This document shows positions 21,952 to 33,728 of a DNA stretch of 64,000 nt, in pieces (the stretch's first letter is position 1; every line of letters starts with the position of its first letter). Both the position numbers and the translations under genes were made by a program. The stretch spans positions 1 through 64,000 of the forward strand of contig JAHLKF010000027.1 of the NCBI GenBank assembly GCA_025558075.1. Reading direction: 5' to 3'. The notes beneath the pieces are model-generated. The model saw only the letters and a list, made by a program, of their open reading frames with translations, was not told where the DNA came from and did no database searches. Origin of the DNA: Gaertneriomyces semiglobifer. Taxonomy: Eukaryota; Chytridiomycota; Chytridiomycetes; Spizellomycetales; Spizellomycetaceae.

Positions 21952-23013
21952 TCACACTCGACGGGCGATAACCACCGAGTTTATTACATGATTGTGCGGA
22001 TGTACTACTAGAAGCGGAGAGAATCCTTGCAGCGACTCAAGGTCGATTTGCTGTAATAATAAGTGGTTAAGTGGTGGCGGCATGAAACGGAATGCTCAGG
22101 AAAAAGCTCTTACCGGATATAACAACCGACGAAGTGAATGCGCACTCCTGACAAGCAGCAATGCACCGGGGCGCATGAACTGATGAACGCGCCTCACGAC
22201 CTGACGCTTTTCCTCCGCATTTATACCTACAAGCGCAGCCAGATACACTACGTCGAACTCGTGCAAATCGACGTTCTCCTTGGCAACATCCGCATGCTCG
22301 AAGCTGAATGCCCGAGATAGTTGCGAGTCTCCCAGCTTGGTAATAAGAATGGAGCTCTGACTCAGAGCATGAACGTCGCAATCAATGTTGTGAATTTTCA
22401 CATCGCCGGCTTCGGGGTATGCCCCTGGTTGTTGCATAAGCTCGCGAGCAAGGCAAATGGATGTGAGAGGCAGTGGTCCTGAGCCCAAAAATGCAAATTT
22501 CCGGGGAGCAGATAACTTGGGGGACACTGATAAAGTCGCGAATAGTTCCATTCGCGTCAGGTCGACGTAGTTCTCGTAATAAGGAAAGTCTTCAATCCTG
22601 GTAGCTCCTGTACACCAACCAGCAATCGTCAGCAAATGCAGAACTGACAGAAATTTGACATGCCAGAACGTACCACCGATCCCTTCTTCAATCATCTTAC
22701 GGGTCCAATGCATTTCAAGTCGCGACTCGCCATCCGAGCACATGCACCGGAGATGGCCCAGGGCAGAGCCCAGCGCAGTATCACTGAGAATGTCGCAGAC
22801 TTCCACTTCAGACATGTGAGCTTCACATAAAGCCACCAATTTGCTGAAAAGCGTGTTGACTACAGGACAAGGCTCCAAGGCCTTGCGACGTTGTTGATTC
22901 CGTAGCTCGGAATAGATATCCAAAATTTGATGGGTAATGTTGCGAACCCGATCTTTGTGGGACGGGTTGCGGTAAGCGCAAAGAGCGTTCGTGGTAGTAC
23001 TATCAAAAACCAT
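21952..23013 (-). CDS. Nicotianamine synthase
   Basis: This enzyme condenses three S-adenosylmethionine molecules into nicotianamine, a cytosolic chelator of Fe, Zn, Ni and Cu. Exons: 23013-22674, 22607-22114, 22050-21952, giving 310 aa, close to plant and Neurospora enzymes (about 320). Diagnostic blocks: LEMHW, FPYYENYVDL, the SAM-binding loop FLGSGPLPLTS (about 153-163), NIDCD (about 187-191, end of strand 2), FDVVYLAALVG, and the C-terminal VINSVVIARR. Intron 1 (66 nt, GTACGT...TACAG) is in frame and stop-free, but removing it gives IGGATRIEDFPYY, which aligns much better with the family. Intron 2 has GTAAGA/TTACAG. The start is the first in-frame ATG: the frame is open upstream but without ATG. 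It lies upstream of, and on the same strand as, an OPT transporter, and is divergent from a ThrE-like gene. Confidence 0.93.
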
Positions 23014-23680
23014 TTCGGCTCGTGAGGTTGTCAGCGAAACAGGTGTTGCAACGACGAGGCGTGAAGTGGGGAAGACACAGGCAGCTGCTGTCTTTTCATT
23101 GTTCCGGCGCACAATCGGATAGCTTTTTAGCTAGCTATGCGATTGCTAGATCCCCGAGCCAGCTGCGTTTGTAACCCATGAGGTACTTCGTCACGCATCT
23201 CCCGCCATCACAATTATTGCAACCGCGTAACCCGGAAGGTACCTCAAGTGGCGGCACACACATTCCACGATGTGGCGCCGGAGGGTACCTCACAGGTTAC
23301 CATCGTGTCATCACCACTGTTAATTCATTCACACTACAGCTCCCAGGATGGTTCCTTTTTTTTGCAGACCGCCATGTGCTGTTATCATGCACAATCGCAA
23401 AGCGTTTCAACTGACAGTAAAAGTAGGTAATTTGGTCCCCGCACGTTGTGAATGAAAAGGCCCATGGCAGTTCGAAAAAATAAAAAAAAGTAGTCAAGCC
23501 GGCAGTCACAAAGAAGCGAAGCGACATATGATTTCGCCGCTCACCATAGTCGTAAAGTCTCTCTCTGTTCATCTTTCCTCGTATTTCTCTCTGTGTCTCT
23601 TTTGATGGTGCCTGCTCTGCTGCCCTTCTCTCAAAGCTTCTCATTGTCGAAAGGAGCCACGACTGTGATTCAGATTCAAC
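23014..23680. promoter_or_regulatory. Divergent promoter region, nicotianamine synthase / ThrE-like gene
   Basis: These 667 bp lie between two divergently transcribed genes. No coding sequence is supported. The half near the synthase contains GGTACCTCA twice (23238-23246 and 23284-23292), a diverged copy GGTACTTC (23182-23189), and ACCCGGAAGGT at 23230-23240. The other half is T/C-rich in front of the plus-strand start. Confidence 0.45.
23230..23240. promoter_or_regulatory. Zinc-response-element-like site upstream of nicotianamine synthase
   Basis: The sequence ACCCGGAAGGT matches 9 of 11 positions of the Zap1 consensus ACCTTNAAGGT. It lies 217 bp upstream of the synthase ATG and overlaps one of the repeated GGTACCTCA motifs. 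It is listed because a similar site sits upstream of the neighbouring transporter. On its own it is weak evidence. Confidence 0.2.
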
Positions 23681-25533
23681 ATGACTACGATGAACGACAG
23701 CCACTCAATGTCCTCGAGTTTAGGTAGGATCAGCCGTAACTTGGACATTATCATCACTTGCATGCATTCAATTTCTCGGATGCTTGTAACCTCACAGGCC
23801 CATGTGTAGATTTACAGGAAACAGGCTCTTGCAAAAGATCTCATATCTGGGGTGGGCGCAAATGTACTCACGAAGGCACTTTCGCACTTACAAATACGTA
23901 CTCAGAAAAGTACAGCATCAGTATCACCGAAAATGATCATCACGACAAAAGCACGCGGGCTTTCATTGATTCGCAAGAATTGCTACTTGATCTATGCAGC
24001 GCTCTCCTGGCATATGGAATGGCCTCTCATCGATTAGAACCATTAGCGCAATCTCTTGGAGACGCCCTAGGGGTATCCGTTCAAGTGTACTACCTTCCAA
24101 CGTGCATCCTACTGCAATTCTCGCGTCCTTTATTGCCGGGTCAGCGTGAACACCACATAATCAAGAGCAGAGGCGGTTGGGATTTCGGAAAGCTTCAGCC
24201 CTTGCACAGCGTTTGCAAGGAAATTGTCCGGGGGAGGCTCTCGGCAGAGGCCGCGGCGGACTCATTAGAGACGATCAAGCGTCGAACGAGTGAGTGGAGT
24301 GAGTTATGGATTGCAGCCGGGTATCCTCTGTCGGCCGCCACCAGTGCTATTATGTTTTTCCATGGTACCGGTTGGGATGCGCTCGCATCTGGAGTCCTAG
24401 CATGTGTACCAGCTGGGATGCGGTTACTTGCCAATCGCTTTCCATCGTTATGGGCAAGTCGAAAGTGGCGCTTCGGTGGTTAGAGATTCATACTTACATG
24501 CTCCTTACAGTGGACCTACGAAATCATTTGTTGCGCCATCGTCAGCATTATAGCGGCTGCACTCTCCTCCAGATGTTGTTACTCAACTTTGCTGCTCTCG
24601 TCTGTAGTAACGCTACTTCCTGGATACACAGTCACGGCTTCCGTAGTTGAGATTATGACGAAGAACGTCATTTCCGGTGCTGTTCGCCTCTGCTACACTG
24701 TAGTTTACCTGGCTGGCATGGCATACGGACTCACCCTACCGGTCATTCTCTACAATCGGACGGTGGGAAATGGGTTTAACAGGAAGCCGTTGAATGCCGA
24801 GGCTGCCTGTCCAGCCGAACAAACCATTGCTGTCAACCATCTTTGGCTGATTGCGTGCGTACCGCTGTACATTTTCTCGTACAATATCTATCTGAAGGTA
24901 GGGTTTCTCACCAATTCCACACATTTTGGATTCTGACCTCCCCTCCTCACCTTCGTGTAGGCTCCGTGGCGGCAATGGATAGTAATGACACTAGTTGGTA
25001 CCATAGGTTATGCAGTTGGTTACCTCTGCAAACGCGGTAAGGCTACCTGAATTGGTAAACAGCGCAGCATGCGGAAATCAACTGATGCTGTGGATTCAGT
25101 GTGGGAATCTCCACCAGAAGTAAACGCCTTTATGGCAGCTTTCGCAATTGGGCTTTCCGCAAACGCCTACTCTCGATGGAGTGATGATCTGTCTTTCAAT
25201 GCGATCGTGGCTGGCGTTTTCATTCAGGTGCCTGGAAGTTGGGGGCTCAGAGGCATGTTAGCTTTAGCGTACCAGGTTAGTCCCACGACCTGAGAGCCTT
25301 CAGTTTGCTACTGCCTACCAATGCTTCTTGCCTTCTAGGACTATGATCGAGCGCTTTATTGGAACTACTCCATGCTTGCCATCTGCGTTGGCATATCTGG
25401 TGCATTGTAAGTGTGATCGAAAATGCTGCAGACGCTCTCGGCTGACTTGAACTTTACCTGAAGGCTTTTAACCAACTGCTTTATTTGGGGCCCGAGACTG
25501 ATGAACAGAGGTGTGCCATTGACGGACTTTTAA
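23681..25533 (+). CDS. ThrE/DUF1212 family membrane protein (PRM10-like)
   Basis: This is a polytopic membrane protein of the threonine/serine exporter (ThrE) family, as in yeast Prm10. Bacterial ThrE exports L-threonine. Seven exons: 23681-23723, 23798-24453, 24511-24897, 24961-25036, 25100-25275, 25339-25406, 25464-25533, giving 491 aa. The soluble N-terminal DUF1212 half has LLLDLCSALLAYGMASHRLE and WDFGKLQPLHSVCKEI. Helices follow (SAATSAIMFF, SGVLACVPAGMRLL, VVTLLPGYTVTASV), and the C-terminal half repeats the fold (AFAIGLSANAYSRW, GVFIQVPGSWGLRG). Intron 2 appears to be GC-AG (GCAAGT...TACAG, 57 nt). Only this join gives RFPSLWWTYEII, collinear with the family, in phase. It is divergent from nicotianamine synthase. 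The function of fungal members is poorly known. Confidence 0.88.
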
Positions 25534-26055
25534 GGCATTATTTGGACATCTGTGATTTTTATTAAAATACATACGCGGTGAGGACAGTCGTCTACTGGCC
25601 CGTACGAAACTCGTGATTTCGCAATATCAGTGTATTCAAACGGGCCTTTCAGTAGAAATCCTCTATAAACAAGGACGCCTTAGTGCAGTACGACTGGGTT
25701 TTTTCTCTACAGCATGAAGATGGCATAATCACACTTTCACCTTTTACGCTCCCACTTGCATGCATTTCGGCTATCTTTCTAAAAGCGCAGCGTCGTTCAT
25801 TCTTGTCATTTAGAATTTGAGAAGATCGGACAACATTGTCATCGTGCTACTATTTGTCCCAAGTTCAGATATTCCCACACGGCATCCGCTCAATTCTGAT
25901 CGAAAGGTTCAAAGTCCCCACCAAAATAACACTCAGACCTTGCAACAACCCATCTAGCATTCGAATTATACCCGAGGATGGGTTGCAGTAAGAGAGCTTG
26001 AGAACCTCCTCTATACACGCACTTTAATCCGCCTTTAACGATTATATCCACAACA
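25534..26055. other. Intergenic region before tRNA-Leu
   Basis: No gene, repeat or RNA recognised in these 520 bp apart from the 3' flank of the ThrE-like gene. Confidence 0.4.
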
Positions 26056-26138
26056 GGCGAGATGGCCGAGTTGGTCTAAGGCGTCAGGTTAAGGCCCTGA
26101 TCTCTCCGGAGGCGAGGGTTCAAATCCCTCTCTCGTCA
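26056..26138 (+). tRNA. tRNA-Leu (anticodon AAG)
   Basis: This is an 83-nt class II tRNA with a long variable arm (CTCTCCGGAGG region). The acceptor is GGCGAGA/TCTCGTC (one G-U pair). The anticodon stem TCAGG/CCTGA encloses loop TTAAGGC, so the anticodon is AAG (read IAG). The T-arm is GAGGG-TTCAAAT-CCCTC. There is no intron. It is followed by a short T run (CACTTTTTG). Confidence 0.95.
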
Positions 26139-26318
26139 CTTTTTGCTACCAATTATGTTTTCACCGCCTTTGGTCCCATCAAAGCTTCGAACAGAACGAT
26201 GCATGAGAAAAAACGGGTGGTTCTGCGTTTGATGGATTAAAGTTGATTTACGAATGTACAAAAAATTTTTTTACAAGACTTTCATCTTACAAGAATTATT
26301 ACCAAGAAGCATGACCAC

Positions 26319-28072
26319 TTAGGAAGCCACTGAAAAAGAACCACAAGTGTCAGAGCACAGTTCACACACGAAAACATTCCTTCGTCAACTTACTGTAGGT
26401 AGAGACATCAATCTCTGCGGGCATCTCCTTGATGTTCACCTCAAACCTTCCCTGCACATCATTCAACACCTGCGAATCCTCCTGGCTGCTTACAAAGGTA
26501 ATCGCAAGACCTTTGGTACCAAAGCGCCCAGCACGGCCGACACGGTGCAGGTACGAATCAGGTCCATCAGGCATGTCGTAGTTGATAACAATGTTGACCC
26601 GCTCAATGTCAATACCACGACCGAAGATGTCAGTAGCAACCATAATACGTTTGTTGAACTCCTTGAAGCTCTTGTAACGATTGATGCGTTCTTCCTGTGG
26701 CATTTGCGAGTGAATCGTGATAGAGGGAAAGTTACACTCGTTCAGGAGCTTATTGAGCTCCACCGCACGAGCAACAGATTTGACGAAGATGCACACTTGG
26801 TTAAACTCGAGAGAATCCAGTAGGTTGTTTAGCTGGCGGTTTTTCTCGGACTCTGTGAGCTTCACATAATACTGTTGCAGACCATGCAGTGTCAGCTTGG
26901 TCTCGTCGTCAACGTAGATCTCGAGCGGCTACATGATTGGGGTAAGATAACTGATCAACCAGATTCCCGGTACAGCAACCACCCACGTTCTGCATGAACT
27001 TCTTGCATACGGGACGGACGTCCTTGCTGAGCGTTGCAGAGTACATCATGACCTGCTTGATGTGTGGTGTTGACCTGAAGATCTCTTGAACATCTCGGCG
27101 CATATCTGCAAACGCGGAAAGCAATGAGTTGAAATTCTAGCGCTATCTTGTAAGTCATAACAGTTGCACGCGGGCAGTCGCCACTGTGGGTCTCAGAAGA
27201 AAAACTAGTATTCTCATGAAGAAGCGAGTCAAGCGTGGCTCGGCTGCGCTTTTCGAAGAGCTGGGTTTAATAGCAAAAAGGTTCATCACTTTTCACAGTA
27301 CGGACTGCACGCGCGTGCAGCACAGCCTTCCTACTCGTCCTTTCAACTTACCAAGTTGTTCTAACATTTTATCGCATTCGTCAAGAATGAAATGCTTCAC
27401 CTTGGACAGGTTCAGGGCTTTGTCACGAACAAGCCCCAACACACGCCCCGGGGTGCCGACAATGATTTGGGGTTTGTCGTTGCGTAAGGTCTCGATGTTC
27501 TGCTTCACCGGTGCGCCACCGTAGAACACTGCAGTCTTCACATCGGGCATATACTTGGAAAACCGAGTGTACTCGTTACGGATTTGGTACGCCAATTCAC
27601 GTGTGTGGCACAAAACGATCACGGAAGGACCATCAGCACCAGCATTGGCCTCGAGTTGCTGGAGGGATGCCAGGACGAAAACTGCGGTTTTACCCATACC
27701 AGATTTCGCTTGGCAGAGGACATCCATCCCCAGAATGGCCTGTGGGATACACTCTTGTTGTACTGGTAGTAGAGTGCGTCGAATTCAGCTTCGGAGCGAC
27801 TTCGAATATGCAAAGAAATATCTGTCCCCACCTTCTGAAGGATGCTCAAAACCGCAGTCAACAATGGCTCTTAGTAGTTCAGGTTTGAGCAAAAAATCTC
27901 TGAACCCGGTAGCGTGGATGCCCACGTAGGAACCCTTCTTTGTCTCCTTATCAGCATCGCCAGCAGCAGCCCCGGCAGCGTCCTTTCCATTCGCGGCAGG
28001 AGCAGCGGTCTCCGTCTGCACCTGGTCCTCCTCCTCTTCGTAGTCGATCAAGTCATCTGCGTGTTCGGCCAT
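26319..28072 (-). CDS. SUB2: DEAD-box RNA helicase SUB2/UAP56
   Basis: This is an ATP-dependent RNA helicase for spliceosome assembly and TREX-linked mRNA export, acting in the nucleus. Exons: 28072-27832, 27762-27352, 27105-26987, 26928-26394, 26329-26319, giving 438 aa. The N-terminus is acidic and Ala-rich (DYEEEED). Motifs: the Q-motif region [15 protein letters not shown], Walker [14 protein letters not shown]-equivalent [14 protein letters not shown], the DECD box (ILDECDK, typical of SUB2 rather than DEAD), SAT in [17 protein letters not shown] and [13 protein letters not shown]. The protein ends DVSTYMAS, its last three codons lying on an 11-nt coding exon. Intron 2 is 246 nt, unlike every other intron here, and contains a snoRNA-like element. 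Confidence 0.96.
27183..27299 (-). ncRNA. Candidate intronic C/D box snoRNA in SUB2 intron 2
   Basis: This is a 117-nt element inside the only long intron of the window. Read on the sense (minus) strand it has a 6-bp perfect terminal stem ACTGTG/CACAGT (27299-27294 and 27188-27183). A C box GTGATGA (27289-27283) lies four nt inside the 5' arm, and a D box CTGA (27196-27193) lies four nt before the 3' arm. The sequence just 5' of the D box (GAATACTAGTTTTTCTT) would be the guide. I could not identify an rRNA or snRNA target by eye. Internal C'/D' boxes are only weakly matched. The whole element lies between the splice donor (27351) and acceptor (27106), as expected for a host-gene snoRNA processed from a spliced intron. 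Confidence 0.55.
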
Positions 28073-29326
28073 TGTTGAGTAATACGTATGTCTTGTAACT
28101 GATTGAAAGGAGGCGGGTTGCGTGTGAGTTATGGTTCAACAAAAAATAGCAGCCTCGCGAACTAAAAGCAATGCGGCCCCCAAGGTATTGTAACGGAAAG
28201 AGAGAGCAATGTAACCCAATGCAGGGAGTGACATGAGCAATCAGCATTGCTGATGAGCACGAAAGAGCAGAAGATCGGCGTACGGAACGCTGCGCAACGA
28301 ATCGTCATCCTGTCGGTCGGCAGGGAAGGGTGGTTCGTGGTCCAAAAAGGAGATTACGATGGTAACCGCTCAAACGGCAAAACCAATCGAGCCGCGCAGT
28401 AACAACAAGTAACTGCCGGGTTGTCCAACATCTCCCCCATCCCAAACCCATCCAAAGCAGGTCGGCACCACCACCACTCCGCCCAACATCCATAAACCAT
28501 CCTTACAGGCGCTATCTAAAATGACACCCGGCTAATCTACCCGTCTCTCACAAAATTCCCAACCATTGTAGCCATTGAACCATCGACGGCCACCCATGTT
28601 TAGATCGGCAACTTGCACTGATCGTGATGCTCGACTCTTCATGGCTCACAAAAACCCTTGATGGCAGTCATCAAGGCCTGGGGGTATGACTCTACGGGTG
28701 ATGTGATGCGTGTCACTTTTAATGCTCTTGCTCTCTTTCCTGTACCCATTGTACTCTTTTCTCTCCAACAAAACATTGGAGAGCGTGCGGTGCAAAGGTA
28801 CGTATTTACGTCCGTGGATATGTAGGAACGGGGGGGCTCGCAATTGCCTTTTCTTCGGCTTTTCCGGGCGGGGGACGAGATCTGCTAACCTTTTGACTTG
28901 TTTCCGTTTCCGAGCTTTCAAGATTTCGTCTTTATTTCGCTTCAGGCGCAAACTGGCAGCAGGCCGGCGGTGTTGAGATTAATAGAGTTGATAGTAGTAG
29001 CTTGTTGGTGATCATTGTCTGCAAGGAGATTGCCAATTAGCTTTTCTTTCCTGCGACCGTGCCACCGACGCGTTGCCATGGTTGCCAGTGCAGGATTCCC
29101 AAGCGCGAAACTACTAGGAATACATCGGTCATATTGTTAAACTACCAGGCCGTAGAAGAGGTATCCCTACTCGTAAGTAATTCTATAGCTACGTAGTCTA
29201 GAATCCTATAGATATTCGATAGCTGCAGTAAAACGTTTGTGTCTATATGCTCCCTCACACCTGGTCTACCCCACGGATATCCAACCTCCCCATCTATCTT
29301 TCTATGTCTATCTATAATCTAGTCAC
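28073..29326. other. Gene-poor gap upstream of SUB2
   Basis: No supported gene in 1.25 kb. A minus-strand frame at about 28646-28960 encodes a strongly basic peptide (RKRKQVKRLADLV, then PKKRQLRAPPFLHIHGRKY) but has no ATG near its 5' end and no family match. It could be an exon of an unrecognised gene. The stretch nearest 28073 is the SUB2 promoter. Confidence 0.35.
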
Positions 29327-30088
29327 CTAATACATACTGACACCCACTTTACCAGTTTCCCTCAAGAAGTAAAAGTCGGCGACAAGTTTTCCCAAAAAGT
29401 CTTCCCACATAGTGTAGAAGGGCTCCTCTCCCAACGTCAAGTCAATCATCTCATCCCCAGTCTTCTTGCTAGCATCCACCCAGTACAACTTGGGGGTCTC
29501 GTTCGAGTAAGTCCAGAGAAGATTGCGTCTGGCCATCACAGCATCCGAAAACGGAACGGTCGAGTTGGCCTGGCACCACCCCAAAGAATAGGGGAACTCC
29601 TCCGAGACGGCGGGGTATTCTTTGGAATGGAAAAGCACGCCAACGAGGTTGGCTTCATCGTTGGCAAACAAGTGCCCGTGCCAGAGATCGAAGCGGTTCA
29701 GTTGGATGGCGCCTTTGGTAGAACTCTCGATGTCCTTGAACAGGTTGGCAAAGTATTTGTCCAACTGGGTCTTTGGCTGGAACGGTTGAACACCCTTGTC
29801 GTCCTTTGGCAGAGTGCATTTTCCAAAGGCAGGCAACTGAAACTTGTCCTCATTCAACAGAGGTTCCACAGTGCTGTTCTGTAGAGCGAGGGTCGCGAGC
29901 AAAGTGAGGTAGCGCTTCGTGGGCACAGAAGCACGTGGCAAAGGCAGCAGGGTAGCATATGCTGGCACACCGGCGGTACCACCCTCACCAGACAAGGACG
30001 CTAAGAACGGCGTACCAAGGTACGAGCCTGCCGCCCAAGCAACTGTCGAGGACAGGTAAAAGCCAACCAATCCGCTGATGATGTGCAT
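29327..30088 (-). CDS. Putative secreted protein, family unknown
   Basis: This is an intronless 253-aa protein that I do not recognise. The first in-frame ATG (30088) opens a hydrophobic signal-peptide-like segment (MHIISGLVGFYLSSTVAWAAG) with a plausible cleavage site near AWA/AG. The rest is soluble, with aromatic-rich stretches (RFDLWHGHLF, LLWTYSNETPKLYW, EPFYTMWEDFLGK), two cysteines that could pair, and two possible N-glycosylation sites (NST, NET). The frame is open some 20 codons upstream without an ATG. No catalytic signature is seen. A secreted or vacuolar protein is likely, with function open. Confidence 0.6.
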   Translation of the reverse strand: MHIISGLVGFYLSSTVAWAAGSYLGTPFLASLSGEGGTAGVPAYATLLPLPRASVPTKRYLTLLATLALQNSTVEPLLNEDKFQLPAFGKCTLPKDDKGVQPFQPKTQLDKYFANLFKDIESSTKGAIQLNRFDLWHGHLFANDEANLVGVLFHSKEYPAVSEEFPYSLGWCQANSTVPFSDAVMARRNLLWTYSNETPKLYWVDASKKTGDEMIDLTLGEEPFYTMWEDFLGKLVADFYFLRETGKVGVSMY

Positions 30089-33185
<3,097 letters not shown>

Positions 33186-33728
33186 CGCATTGTTGAGGCG
33201 GCGGCATGTGTTTAGGTGTATTTTTTTTTCCGTTTCCCCGTCTTTCTTTACGTGAAAGGTCACCGGCTAGCGGTGATTTCCTTTTGATCTCTGCCGGCTG
33301 CTGCTGCGTTGGATGTGATGAATGTTGAAGTGTAGATCTATTAGTATGTCCCTTGCTCTGCAAACGGATTTATCCCATAGACAACTTTTCGCCCGATGCA
33401 CATTGCACACGGAAACACATAGGCCTTCTATCAAGGTTGCCAAAACCTTCAGACGGTGCAGACCACCACCAGCCGCTTGTTTGAAGATGAGACCAACAAA
33501 CAATTCGAGCTTCTAATAATTCCAATGTCGGTGCGAGGTCATGTGACCGCGAGCTGCGAGACTTGCAACTTGCAGCAGCTGTGTACACATTTTCTTGAAG
33601 GACCTGAACAGCGACGCACTTGCGACGGGCATTACAAGGCTATCCGCCCTCCTACCCAGTATCAAGCCGTAATTTCCACTGCCCCGCTTGTTGAGCCTGT
33701 TGGCTGACTTCGGGTCGCCTTGCAACTC
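33186..33728. other. Gap between RSP5 and PRP17
   Basis: No gene seen. It holds the RSP5 3' UTR and the PRP17 promoter. Short frames on both strands lack motifs. Confidence 0.4.
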
